Numbered from the stretch's first letter, positions 11,390 through 24,029 are shown. The stretch: 64,000 nucleotides of DNA from Austropuccinia psidii (GCA_023105745.1 JALGQZ010000008.1:19467866-19531865), one strand, 5' to 3'. The notes: generated from the letters alone by a model not told the origin. Made by a program: numbers and translations.

Positions 11390-12930
11390 CACAATGTTAA
11401 TGATTGAATATTAAGCCAAATCTGACTCAATAGACATTCCAGCCATCCCTGATCCCTTATTTTCTTTTCCTGTTGATTCAACTAACCCTTTATCTCAGTA
11501 AAAGCTCCTAATTAGAATTAAATTTCTAAGCCAAGCAATACAGTTGTCATAAATAGTCTTCACTTATATGAGTAAACCACTCCTCATCTAAAAATTGCTT
11601 GTGAATCTTGGCTTTTTATCACCTCCTTGATAGATTTACCATTGATCATACCACCCTGTCCCTTATGAGATAGATTTATCAATAATTCTGAAGAAATAAC
11701 CACTCCCCGCAATCAAGCACCTGAATAAACAGCACATTTCTAATGTTGAAAAAAACAATTTTCACATGATGAATTTTTCACAATAATTCAATAAAAAATT
11801 TATAGGCTCAAAAAAGTGTAGAAGACCAAATTAATACCCTTGATGATTGTAGAGATTTGAGATTCCTGATCCCCTCAGTTTCAGAAAAAGCTAAATGTTT
11901 ATAGCAAATCTAGCTTTAAGCCAGTCAATTGATCTTATAGCTCATTATTAACCTCATTTGAAAACATGGTGAAGATGTAAAGCGCCTCCTACCACAATAT
12001 TTCAATTTTAATTGGACTTAAAAGTCTTTTGAACAAGCACACCATTACTTTACAAAAAGGAAATAAAAGAAATAGTAAGCATAAATGTCTTAGGTTTCAA
12101 GCACCGCAATTACCAGGTTTGTTCATCTTTTTATTAATTATATGAAGATGATGAACTCTAATATCTTTGATGAAAACATAGAGAGCCTTCCTTTGGAAGA
12201 CCCCAATACACATGAACAGAATTCATCAAAAATTGAAGTAAGTATTTATTTAAATTCCACCTTGACCAATAGAGAAGAGACTACAATGGATACCAATGCA
12301 CATCCTGAACAATATATCTGTATAACTGAACTCAACTCAAAAATAATTCAACAAGCCAACCCCCAGCTCATTTTAGATGAATATTTCAATTTCACTCAAA
12401 ATGGAATACCCAAGAATATTAACCTTATTTCAATTATTTTGAGCTTCTCAATATGCTTATATGAAAACCAGATTTTATAAATAATAAAAGAAACTGTCAC
12501 ATTACCATGAGAAGTTTGCACCAAAATTTATCTTCTCAACACAATAGAGTTTCCCATTTATCCATATCTTTCTTAATGAAAAATTTCATTGATAACAGCC
12601 ATCAAGATGTTGAGTTTTCACACAAGCTACCATTTTTAATTCAAATATCTTCTGATACCTGGATCAAAGAGTTTCAAAAGGATTCTAAGTATAAAAAATA
12701 ATATGACCACAAATTCGCATCCAACACGGAGTAATTTTTTTCTGAAGATCCCAAAACTTCCCAAACTTCTGAAAATGAGCCCTTCTATGAATGCCAAATT
12801 ATAAGTTTTGAATATATTGATAATTTAAAATGGAAACCGAAAGATTTTCCATCATATTATTATATCAAATATTTTGTTAACCCCCCACTACCCAAATTTA
12901 GGGTTTGAGCCAGACTGTTTCTCTAATTAA
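11390..12930 (+). pseudogene. Decayed coding-like frame, unknown protein
   Basis: A plus-strand frame keeps protein-like text across stops that could be former Gln, Trp or Arg codons: IPAIPDPLFSFPVDSTNPLSQ (about 11440-11500), IYHSYHPVPYEID-like text near 11640, then the open stretches 12142-12480 (IFDENIESLPLEDPNTHEQ; PQLILDEYFNFTQNGIPKN) and 12507-12701. A later piece reads LKWKPKDFPSYYYIKYFVN (about 12828-12884). I do not recognise any domain. It follows the LTR-like region on the same strand, so it may be the gag-side ORF of an unrecognised retroelement. Confidence that this is a former gene is moderate; function unknown. Confidence 0.35.
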
Positions 12931-13766
12931 TTAGACTATTTCATGAATACTGAAAAAACTCCAGCTATAGAAAAAATTGATTATGTTATTACAAGTTAAA
13001 TTTCCATATATTTTTGAGCAGTTAAATATTTCATTACATGTATTAAACAAGACAAAACAATGAAAGGTAATCAAGCACCAAAACCTGTAGAATCGTCCAG
13101 TTAATCAGAGCCATAAATCAAAATTGACCAATGATTTCTTTAGATTGAAGGGATTGCTTTTATAGGAAGGCACCCAGCTTTAATAACAATTTTGTACCTC
13201 TTCCTAGAAATCCACAGAGAGGTGCCCATACTAATATATTGGTGGCTTAAAATACATAAAATTTGAATTTTTTTTTGATTATTTTCTGAAATTATTATAT
13301 GATTGAACCTCTGGCTTACCAAAAATAATGAAATTCCTCTTAATTCTCTCTATCATTGGTGATGGTAGCAATATGTTACTTTTAATTTTTGCTTTTTCTG
13401 CTATTTTTTGAGTTGTATTGAGCTATCAACTTCACACTATTTAAACAAAGAACAGGAAATTTGTAAATAAAATTACACTTCATGAATCTCAGTCATAAAA
13501 TCTATCTTTTGAAAGAAATTTCTAGCCTAAATCACTATTAAACAATAAAATTACCAAATAATCATGCCTATGCAGTTAATATGAGGTTTTTCATATGCAT
13601 AAAGTCTAATTTATACATAATCATTTTCAAAGGGGCTTGGTCTTTATATAAGTCAATTAGATGTATATACAATCTACTTTTGATCCATTCTATTATGTTA
13701 TAGATATTCACAGAGGTTAGATATAGTGTGAAGATAGTATTACACCATGTTGAGTCTGTCTCTGAT
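12931..13766. other. Unassigned; minus-strand coding-like debris near 13568-13760
   Basis: The minus strand from 13760 to 13568 reads protein-like text (STWCNTIFTLYL, IEWIKSRLYIHLIDLYKDQA). It is interrupted by the LTR at 13767 and may continue on the other side (15743-15990, minus). Unrecognised. Confidence 0.3.
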
Positions 13767-15742
13767 TGTGAGCCTTTGAGATATGACCACATATCCAAAA
13801 AGGTCACAACAAATTTCTGTAATAATTATACCTATAATAATTATCTCAAAGACTAGTAAAAATACCATAAGTAAGTACAAAATCTGAATTAACTCAGAAT
13901 CTAATGAGTAAGCATGTGAAAGAAATTACTCCATTAGATTCCTCATGGTAAAATACACATATGTCATTTTTATGGCATATCTGAAAGGTCAATAATTACT
14001 GAAGAATAAGTAATAATACCTTAAAAAAGGTATAAAACCTGATTTTACTCAGAAATAAATGGAAAAACATGTAAAATAAATTGTATCATTGGATTTTCCA
14101 TAAAAACCTACACATAAAACAATTATAAAGCTAATCTCTAAAGTCAATATTTAAGTAATTAAGCTGAATATATGCACTTTTTTGGTCAATGCATATATTC
14201 ATGGTTTTTAGCTAATATCTCTTGAAATATACAAGATAGAGAGATAAACCAAAAATAAAGTAACCATTTAATTACTGTAGGAACACAGATATGAAATTTA
14301 TCTTCCAAGCTATAAACAAGGTTAAAACTTGTAAGGGATTATTGACTAAAATCAATGGAGCTGTTGACCACTTTGTTGTGAAAGTGGTCCAAACTTAAAA
14401 AAAAGGAGACAGTCAGACTCTAATAGCTCATTTATGAAGAATTTTGTCATTTCTATTATAATATTCAAGGTATAACCCCTTGAAATCATGGTTCAAAGTT
14501 CAAAATATTTAATTTCAACAGAAAAGATTTGTTACAAGAAAAATCATCAAAAATAGGGTTTTGATGATGTAATGAAATTCTCTTGGAAGCTTAATTAGGA
14601 CATGCCAAGCAATCATAATCCACTCTCATAATGGCTGTAGCGTGTCTAACTTAAAAGTTATTAATGATAAAAGATTAAGCTTAAATTTGATCATTTATGA
14701 TCACTCACTGTAATCTTATTTTAAGCTTAACAGGTATATAAGTGATAAAGCTGGTGAATACTATTAGATTATGACCAATAATAATAAATTTCACAAAGAT
14801 TAGGCTTCTGACAAGCCTATGATGTCATAAAATTTAGAGTTAGAGTGATAACTCTAAATAATGGTGTAATAATGCGATAAGATGGTTTGATCATGATGTA
14901 ATCATCACTAAACCTTAAAATAATGATCATTTCTAGTAGATAACATTAGCACACGTCTATTAGAAGCCTACTGGACTCTAGAAGGTAGGTATTTACTATA
15001 AATAGAGCCCTTTTTACTATATTTTACCCTCAGATGCATAAAAACACTAAAACAATTAAATCAAAAGGTAAAATCTTTATTCTTGATATATATAAATCTT
15101 TTATATTATTAAAGACCAAAGGTAGTATTTATCATAATCATCATTTTGGACGTTATTACTTCAATTGTTCTACTGTTTTGCTATATTTCTCTTAAAAAAT
15201 CTCCAATCCACAAAAAATCAAGAAAATTTGTAATTTATCTTATTTTTTATTGTAAATACAATTTAAATAAGCTGTGTTTATATTATTTGGCATAAATATA
15301 TTCAAAATTATTATACTAAGTGTTGAAAGTAGGTTATTTCCTCTTATTATAATGATTTCTCTTTATTATTGCTTTTAATAATTCTTTAATTAATATAAAT
15401 AGTATTCATATTAATTTATAACTATAATATTAGTAATATCATTGTTATTAATTGTTTTTTATTAATAAAAAACAATTCTTTATGCCTTTATTATTTGTTG
15501 GTAAAAATAATAAAGTGCTTTAAAATATATTAATATATTTATTTATTATATTATTTTTTTTATAATATAAATTATATTATTATATTTATTTAGTAATATA
15601 ATAATTCTTTATGCCTTAATTGTAATAGTTCTTTATTATCATAATTATTTTCATCTTATTTACTTTATTTATAAGGACATTCAGAGTACAATAAGTAAAA
15701 TATTTGTAATATTTACTTATCGTTTCATAGTCAAACCTTACA
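13767..15742 (+). repeat. Solo LTR E1 with target-site duplication
   Basis: Starts TGTGAGCCTTTGAGATATG and ends AGTCAAACCTTACA. Flanking pentamers are CTGAT (13762-13766) and ATGAT (15743-15747), a 4/5 target duplication. It carries a TATA-like CTATAAATAG near 14996 followed by CCCTCAGATGCATAAAA. It is homologous along its length to E2 (28.05-29.43 plus 33.47-33.92 kb). No internal retroelement genes, hence solo. 1976 bp. Confidence 0.8.
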
Positions 15743-16959
15743 ATGATAGAATGAGATGTGCTTGGAATTTATTAGAATCCTGTTCCACTTCAAAGGTGAC
15801 ATTGATAATACATCTTTCTGGGCTTTTTTTATGGTTATTGGTGATATATGTATTTGTTTGAAAGTCCTTCCAGCTATCTCCCAATACTACCCCAGTAATC
15901 ATTTAGACACTATTTTGAATGTGGTTCTTTCAAAAAGATGTGAAAAGATTAAAATGGAGTTTACAAGTGAGTCCATGTTTATGTAAAGTCTCAAAAGATG
16001 AGTTTATGAAATATTCATCCTTTAGGTGACTAAGTTCTAACTGAATAATAAATTCAAAACATGTAGGTACATGATTTGGTGCATTCTAGCTTTGCCTCTT
16101 TGGATTTCACCGTTCTTTTTTTTTGAAAAAAGACAAATTTAATTGCTTTGAGTTTTGGATGAGATGATTATCTTTTTGTTTATTCCTTTTCTCATATGAG
16201 TATGTTCATGGCTCTATTTTGACTTTCAATTTTGGTTTTATTTTGAAGATTTGTATACAAATTTCTTTCTTTTACTCACTATTCTAAAATATCTTCATTA
16301 TTATCAATTTGAAATTATTGTTGGTATTTTCCACCAATTGGATGTTCTTCTAGGTTTCATCAATTATTTCGAAACTATGATATTTGAATGGACGTCAATT
16401 TCCCATTTTCAGGTTTTAAATTTTCTTTCTATTGATAAATCATTTTTGTATTTATTTTTCCATCCCTTTAATTTGGGAAAGTTATTTCTTTCCTCTAAAA
16501 TTTGAAAGAAATTTTCAAACTAATAATTTCTTTTTCTTTTATAAATTTCTCATTTATTTTTCTTCTTAATTCTTAAAAAAATTGAGACACAGTTACTTAA
16601 TAAGAAAACGCCCTCATTAGAATCCTTGTATTTGATTTACTTGAATACAATAAACCCCAAGCTGATGATACTCCATGTTATTCATTCTTATTCTTTAAAA
16701 AGAACTAATTTTCACCACCATCTTCATACTGTCTATGAATCTTGCCCAAATACCTCAATTTTGAATATTTTAATACTTATCACTCTATAATTTTCAATGC
16801 ATCAATACATTAATTTCAAATCCTCACTCATAATGAACCCATTTGTGGAGCTCAACTTACTAAATTAAAACTTTTTTTATAAATGGAGTATATTTGAGAC
16901 AATACTCAGAATTATTTTCTAATAAATTGTATTTCAAATCCTCCTTCCAAGATAATTTC
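15743..16959. other. Unassigned sequence between LTR E1 and LTR D3
   Basis: Minus strand 15990-15750 is coding-like (ILIFSHLFERTTFKIVSKW; FKQIHISPITIKKAQKDVL). It might join the fragment left of E1 into one minus-strand frame of which E1 is an insertion. No family recognised. The rest is AT-rich. Confidence 0.3.
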
Positions 16960-18404
16960 TGCAGGGTGAGTCTATTTATTAACTTAAAATTAGTAAATAC
17001 AAGCTAAAGCTATCACTGTGACACAGTAAGAATGGTTTAAAAAACAAATTAAAGGCTCCACTGGTAAATGATAAAGTAGTTCTGAATCTACTGAGAACCT
17101 TGGTTGAAATATTTTAATATCAATTGACTGTAAAATCACTACAATAACTGATGAATGTAGTTATCTCAATATTATACTAAGAGTACTACCGGTATAATAC
17201 ATTTTTACTGTATATAAATACTAATTAGCTGATGATGAAGTTCTCTTCTGGTGAGAAAAGGCCTTATTTTCTCCCTCATGGAGACTGTGAGGGGCTGGTA
17301 AGCTCTTTACATGTCTTCAGAGTGAAAATATTCACTCTGTAATCTGGATTATGATTTTGGGACAACAAATGATGATTTTGGCTCAATACAGGGTTAAACA
17401 CTTTTCACAGGCCATGTAAGAACTGTTATGAAAAATCCAGAGTGCTTGGATGACTAATATTAGTCATTATTGGCAGGTGTAAGCTTCAAACTACTATTAT
17501 TTAAAGTATTAAAAGCCAGTACCGGATGGTACAGGTCTGGTACAGACCAATATTTGTCAAAACACTTCCAAACCATTTGTCTCAGTCACTAATTGCAATA
17601 TCAATAATTCAAGATCACATAATTGAAGGTCTCTATAAGCTCTTAAATTTTTATTCTTAATGCTTAACGTTAAGGAGCAAAAATTATAAGGGCTTGAAGC
17701 TTTTTTATGTATTTGTTTACATCAGTAGGTGGCTTAAAAATATTTCAAGCCATATATATCTGTCAGCTTAGAGGATATCAGAATTCCAATGATGAATAAT
17801 TTTAGGGCTTGTTTAGCTCTTCAATTTTATATAATTTAAAGTACAGCTGTATGAGTATATGGCCAAGATAAAGGAGCTTCTTCATATTTCCATTTTCAGA
17901 AATCCTTTATATTGTAAAATAAACCAGTGAAGAAAGATTTCTTATCCAATTTTGGAGATAAAAGTTTCTAACATATTTAAAAATTGAAAATCTCGTGTAG
18001 ATCTTTAATTTTTTTATGCTTTTGTACAGTTTTGTACAAGCACTCTTGAACCTTAGGGGTTTTTTTTTGGGATTAGGAAGGTGATCTTGGTATTTCCTGA
18101 AGTAGGAGTACTGCTAGAAAATTTATGATACCATTATACCAGTTTTATAGTGTTTGCATTAACTATTTATAAGCTAACTAAGAGGTCAAAAGATTTTCTT
18201 GGCTTCTTTTTTTTCATCTAATCGTCAAATGCTTATATCTTTTATGATTCTTATAAAATTTTCATAAGAGTGGTATTTTATTAATTGAGGAATTTCCTCC
18301 TTTAATTATACTTATATTAACTGTATTTTTTCAGTACTTAAAAAACCATCATTTATGGGATGTGGATGTCATTTTGGTGCTCTGTTTGGAGTCACAGGCT
18401 GAAA
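16960..18404 (-). repeat. Solo LTR D3
   Basis: Minus-strand copy of the LTR D family: right end GAGTCACAGGCTGA, left end TGCAGGGTGA (minus strand ...TCACCCTGCA). It aligns in the same orientation with D2 (about 44766-46180), including CTGGTGAGAAAAGGCC and ACAGGGT near the promoter. About 1445 bp; target duplication not clear. Confidence 0.65.
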
Positions 18405-19145
18405 AAGTTTTCCATAATTTTTTTTGCAGACTCCTTAATTCTGTGAAGAAGTAATAGTAACCAATTTGTCAGTCCCAAGTATCAACTTTCACTGATAACT
18501 TATCACCTCATCATGCGTTTCGGCTCATTTGTCCAAGTAAATTACAGTTCAGCTCAATATACCAATATGTCTTTGTATACACCTTTGAATAAGTTAATTT
18601 GTGTGTAAACATTTTAAATATTTTCACCTTATTTTTCCCCATCCATTACAATTTTAGCCATATTTCCAAATTGACATCCCCCTTATCATCAAAAGCTTAT
18701 TTCTGCCATGGCCTGTTCTCTGATTTTAAGGTGGAGAAGTGTGTTTCTCCCACCAAAAAATAATTTGGTGAACTAAAGGACCCAGTCCCAAAGACATTTT
18801 CAATCTTCCGAGATCAAAGCTTCTTCACTTCTGGCAATTCCTGAAGACAAGCTTACCCCCAATGAAATCCTTATAGTCTTACCAAAAACCAAAAATAAAT
18901 TATTTGTTTTTCCAAGAACTCCCAGATCAAATAAGCTCAAAGATGTTTTGATATGTATAATAGGACTCCCCTTTTGATTTTCTGTATTAATGAATAAGAA
19001 ATGGATTAAAAATATCAGAAATTAATGCCAATTATTATGGGTCTGGCCAAACATCGACAATCCATTAAAAAAAGGAAGAACTTTCAGGAGAAATGCAAGG
19101 CATTGGGTTATGAGCTGCATTTGCTTGAGGCAAAACAGCTAGCTC
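18405..19145. other. Unassigned; small plus-strand ORF at its end
   Basis: A 49-codon plus-strand ORF (19024-19173, MPIIMGLAKHRQSIKKRKNF...) rich in Lys, Gln and Leu runs into the left end of MULE1, where TGA stops it. A coding-like frame around 18835-18960 (EDKLTPNEILIVLPKTKNK) is also present. Neither is recognised. Confidence 0.3.
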
Positions 19146-19314
19146 ATAAGCTTTTAGTAAAAACACGTAAGTGACCTTATTTTTCAAAAGAAATTCCTCA
19201 GGCTCAGTTTTGAGGATTTTTTTAAATTTTTTTTGCCATATTTTTCCCCACTTGGCATGTCAATATGCACAAATTTTTTCAATTTTTTTTTTGCCAAATT
19301 TCACAAATTTGGCC

Positions 19315-19335
19315 AATATGCCAAAATGGCATATT
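19315..19335. repeat. Perfect palindrome in MULE1 end
   Basis: AATATGCCA-AAA-TGGCATATT: 9-bp arms and a 3-nt loop, conserved at the same place in MULE3 (63273-63293). Confidence 0.8.
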
Positions 19336-19360
19336 TTTTTTCAAAAATTCATTTAAAATC

Positions 19361-19720
19361 TTCCCACTTATGAATTTCCTTAATTCTTTTTTAAAATAAA
19401 GGGTTCAATCTGAAGAATAAAGAACCAGAAGCCCATAATTTTGAAGATTTTTTTTGGTGAGACAAGTGAAGGCACAAAAAGGGTTTTTTTCAAATGTTTT
19501 TTCCTGTCATTGTAATATGCCTATTTTTAAAAAGTTAATTTAATAACTTCCCACTTATGAATTTCCTTCATTTTTTTTAAATTGACGGGTTAAATCTGGA
19601 CAATAAAGAACCAGAAGCCCATGATTTTGGGGAATTGTTTTGGTGGGACAGCAAGTGCAGGGGCAATAAGTGTATTTTTTCAGATTTTTTCCTTTTTTGT
19701 AATATGACTATTTCTAAGTA
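19361..19720. repeat. MULE1 subterminal tandem repeat (2 x ~187 bp)
   Basis: Two units begin TTCCCACTTATGAATTTCCT at 19361 and 19548. Each contains AATAAAGAACCAGAAGCCCA and ends in a TGTAATATG word. MULE3 has the same pair (63318, 63507); MULE2 shows only one. Confidence 0.8.
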
Positions 19721-19837
19721 AAAAATATCCACATGTTTGATAAAAAAAGGAGATTGAGGTGGGATTTAAGCAATAAATATGACTGAGAAGGGGGATAGTT
19801 GGACTAAATTGTATATACAAAAATCAATCAATCAGAA

Positions 19838-22800
19838 TCAACCTTCAAAATAGTGGGTTTTTTCTGAGAGGGGGGGAGGAAGATTGGGCAAATACAACAT
19901 TCTGTGTTTCTTAAATTTATCAGCCCACCCCAGGGCTTGTGGTTGGGCATGAATCTCCCAATTCACAGTAATGGGGGGGACTAGATAAACTTTAGAAATG
20001 ATTATGTCTAAAGGAACAAAATGAGCACAGCTATTCAAGAAGCAGATGAAAATGGGGGGATTATCATTTTGAGGACAGAAATAAGGGAAAAAAGAAAAAT
20101 ATTGGACTGTGGAATAAAAGAAAACTGGTCTTTTATACTTATTTGAAATTGGATCCCCCATGTCAGGAATGGACATCAACTTGCTTTTTGGAGCCTGGCC
20201 AACATCTTCATACCATTCAATTCTGTCCAAATAAGAGGACACTGAGAGAATTAAGGTGTTCATGGCTTCATAAAGGTCTTGATTTTGTTGAATTTCTTCA
20301 GCCAAGTCACCTCTGACATTGGCCCATTGATCATGAGTCTTGTAAATGTCGTGGGATACTGTTCTGTAGCCACAGTTTTCATCACCCTGGACATTGATGG
20401 CCTTGAAGGTGTATTTCAATATAAACTTGGGCAAGTCTTCTGAGCCAGTTATCTGATAAAATAAGGTCAAAAAATGAATAAATATCAAAATAAACAAGAG
20501 AAATTTTCATTCAAAAGAATCAGAAACTCACAAACAGCTTGGAGCATTCATCACTTGTGTGATAATTGCTTTGACAATGCTCACAGGCCAAGTCAATTGC
20601 ATCATATATCTTCAAACTGGTGGCAGGCTTGTATGATTTTCTTTGTGAGGTTTTGATTTCAATTGCCAATATTCTGGACCTTCTAAGGGTTACTTTTGAT
20701 TTATTTAATTCAGTTGCTGAGGGTAGTGAATCTGATGAGCTGATGAATTTAGATAATGAGTCCTCAGAATCTTCAGAATCTTCAGATGAGTCCACTTCCA
20801 TAATTGTAGAAGGGACATTTGACTGTGATCTTGATGTTGTTGTACTGGTCACTTTTGAGGGGGGTCTTCCTCTTCTCTTGGATTGACTTTCAATACTTTC
20901 AAATCTTGAACGTTCTCTTTTGTTTGGATTTTTGTGTGAGGGTCTTCATGATGTTGATCATCCTCTTGACTCTTGGGAATTTGATCAAATGGGACTTTTC
21001 CAGTCAAAAAATCTTGAAAATGTTGAAGAATTGGGCTGATGTCACAGCCATGGAGACAGGCAGGGCATTACCACTCATTACTGATGGAAAATCTTCCAAC
21101 ACCTAATCAGCAAGGGGTTTCATGGAATATTCACCAAATACAGTTCCAATCCTCAATACAGCTCAATACAGGCCTGTCCTCAATACAGGCGCAAATACCT
21201 GTATTGATTCAAAGAACTTTATTGGATACACAAATACAGGTTCCTCAATCATACTGTCATGGTTTATCAACACTCAAACACCGGGCTGGCAGTTTTTCAC
21301 ATATACCAGCCCCCTTTCACCCACCTGGGGGTTTTCCCCCAGTTAATTAAAATATTGGATTTATTATTTAATATTATTTTATTTCTCATTAAGAAATATT
21401 ATTCTATTATTTATCAAGTTAGTCTTTGCCTTCCCTCACCTGTTCAGTAGAGTCCTGGTGGCCATATCCTTTATTAATCCTTTTCTCTTTTCTGAACAGG
21501 TTGAAACAGTGGTAAAGGATTATTTGTGGTTGGCTCTCTATTATTGCTTCAGTTTTTCTCTCATATCTTTTAATGCTTATTATTTTATGACTAGGAATTT
21601 ATCCTTTTATTCATTTACTCTTATCCATTGAGTATTTTATTCTGAGCCCTCAATAAGTAAGTCTGTTCACTGAGTGCCAGGCCCTCTTCACTTAGAAGAG
21701 CCCCTGTGACAGGTGATTTCTGCCATTGTTCTTTGAAAAAGGTCTTCCCCAATAGCTTCAAATATTTTCTGGGCTTCATTCTTTCTTTCTTTTTTGACAC
21801 TTTGATCATCACCTTGAAAATCAGCCTGAGAAGAATATGAAAAATAAAATCAGTTAATAGGAAAAAATAAGATTAAGAAATTAAAAAGCCCTCACAGGCA
21901 AATTTAAATGCCATTGAGGATGGAAGTATGATATTTCAAGCCTTTGGTGCTTGGAAAATGCCTTTTGGGTCTTATGCTTGCAAGGAATGCCTTGATAATT
22001 GTTGCATTTGTTGGTGCATTTTTCATTGGGAGGAAATTTGGTTTTGAAATTTTCAAAGGCCATCTGAAGAGCAGAATGAGACACCTTGCCATTGAGGGCA
22101 CAGATGTGTGGAGGAAAATTCTTGACATGGACAATCATTTCTTTGGAGATTTTATTGATAATTTCAATAAATTGTTTTCTGAATGCCATGTGGAGAGCCC
22201 TAACTACCTCCAGGAGAGTACCAGTGGACTTTTGGAGCCAAAGTTTCACCATGGCATGGGCACCTTCAACTCTGGAGGTGGAGCCGACACCCAGGTGGCA
22301 ATGGTGGTTGGTCCAGGTTGGCACATAATACTCTTTTAGTGGAAGCCAGGTATTTTTCAAATAATGAAAGACTTCAGGATTTTTGACTTGCTTTTGAAGC
22401 TTCTCCCAGCTGTCTTTGGAAGACTTTTCAGTGGATGAATACATAATGTGAGAAAAGAATCCCAAAGTCATTAATAAAAACAAAAATAAGAAAAAAAGTG
22501 AAAAAAAGTGAGCTAAAGTGAAATATAAAAGTATATTACTTGATTTCAAAGGCTCATAAGATTTTCAAAATCAGTTCCATGACCAATTTTCTTCATGCAA
22601 TTAGCAGATACATCTTCTTTGATGTGCCAAATGCATAGCATGACTTTGGAGTCTGGGAAGAGCTTCTTAAGAGAGTCTTTCAAGGCCAGATTCCTGTCAA
22701 TAACAATAACTGGAGGGGGAACAAGATTGGTGTTGTTGAGGACCTTTTCTATGTATTGATTTAATGCCCAAGTATATGAGGGTTCAGTTTCATTCTTCAT

Positions 22801-23560
22801 CAAACAAAAAGCCCCAGAAAAGGTCTTATTGGTTGAGCCAAATCCAAAAATATGAAAAAGGGGCATTTTGTACTTGTTGGTTTTATAAGTTCAATCCATA
22901 AGAATGACATGAGGAAAGCCATGAAGCAGTTTTATGGCCAGGAAGTTAGTGAAAAACAAGGAGGTAATGTGTCCCTCAGAATCCCTTGCAGAGGACCAAA
23001 AACAATTTTCTTGTTTGAGAGTGTCAATAAGAGCATCAATGGGCCTTCTGCCTTGCAGTTTGTCTTTCTTGATTTTCTTGACTTGGTTGTAAATGTCTTT
23101 AAGGATTACAGGCCTGTCAGACTCCCTCTGCCTGCATAATTGGGCCTGAATTTGCCTTGGCATGAGCAGTGATTCAGACATTTAAGAAATTTGGGATGTT
23201 TCTTGCCCATTGAACTTTCTGAAAGCAGGATATGACATGATGTTTTCAGTGGCATCATGGCTATGTTCAGGATTTTTGACTTTAAGAGTCCAAGTAGTAC
23301 TCTTGGCATATTTTCTGGCATAAAGTCTAAAAGGACAGTAAAGCTTTCTTGAGGTGATTGTTTTGGAGGGGCTTTTGTTGGCATTTGCGGTCCCAGACAT
23401 GTCACAACCTATTTCAATTTGGTTGTGGGTCATATTGGACCTCAAGGTGGACACAGCATACCCCTGATCCCTGGAAACATTATGCACATGTTTCCAAAGA
23501 AGCTCAAGGGTCTGAAATTCACCTTCAGTGGGGGTTGAAGCATTTTTGAATGAAAATTTG
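19838..23560 (-). pseudogene. MULE transposase with C-terminal OTU protease domain
   Basis: Exon 1 (about 23560-22540) has a FAR1/WRKY-GCM1-like zinc-binding N-terminus (CDMSG..., CPFRLYARKYAKSTTWTLKV, PEHSHDA), then the MULE DDE core: VILMD followed by TGA where Cys is expected, VIVIDRNLALKDS and CIWHIKEDVS. Exon 2 (22447-21896) has TSRVEGAHAMVK with the third acidic residue. Exon 3 (21825-20532, split by a solo LTR) has an acidic serine stretch and a CCHC knuckle (CEHCQSNYHTSDEC). Exon 4 (20452-19838) is an OTU-type cysteine protease (GDENCGYRT; later CAHFVPLDI with the likely His). Introns 21826-21895 (GTGAGG...TCTCAG) and 20453-20531 (GTGAGT...TATCAG) are phase 0; the acceptor of 22448-22539 reads CAC instead of CAG. 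An in-frame TAA lies at 23182-23184. OTU activity is inferred only. Confidence 0.85.
21037..21711 (+). repeat. Solo LTR (family A) inside MULE1
   Basis: Begins TGTCACAGCCATGG and ends AGCCCCTGTGACA, the termini of the Ty3-A LTR. Flanks are GCTGA (21032-21036) and GGTGA (21712-21716), a 4/5 target duplication. MULE2 lacks this insert at the equivalent place (near 31700), which confirms the junction. At 675 bp it is shorter than the 1650-bp LTR at 4712, so an internal part is missing. Confidence 0.9.
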
Positions 23561-24029
23561 TATAAAAGTGAAAAAAAAGGGGAATTTGGGGATTTGGAAC
23601 AGGGTAAGAACCTTTCAAAATGTGAAAAAGAAGTGAAAAAAGGTGTGAAGAATGAACAGAAGTGGTTAAGAGTGAATAAAAGTGGTTTAAATGTGGGATT
23701 AATGGATGAGGGAAGGTAAAAAATTGAAAATTGAGAGGCTTGGAAGCAGGTTGTTGTGGTGGAAAATGCAGTCTTTGGGGGAAAAAAAGAAAAAAAAGTG
23801 TGAAAAGCTTTGGAAAATGGCTTTAGTAATGCTGTTTTTCCAAAAAAAAATTGGTTTGGGGTGGGGATAATGTGGATTATTTGGGTGTTTGGCCTTTTTT
23901 TGGGGGGGTGGGGCTGGGCAAAAAAATATGAAACAATTGGGAGTTAGAGAGGTTTTGTGGGTAAAAAACCTCTTTTGGGCATGTTTTGACCAAACACAGG
24001 CGTGGTTGTGTTTCATTTTTGATTAAAAA

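Noticed and set aside
21944..22339. Plus-strand ORF over the MULE1 gene
   Set aside because: Antisense shadow of the transposase exon on minus.
23699..24016. 105-codon minus-strand ORF upstream of the MULE1 transposase
   Set aside because: Homologous sequence in MULE2 is open in a different frame; looks like 5' untranslated or terminal-region sequence.
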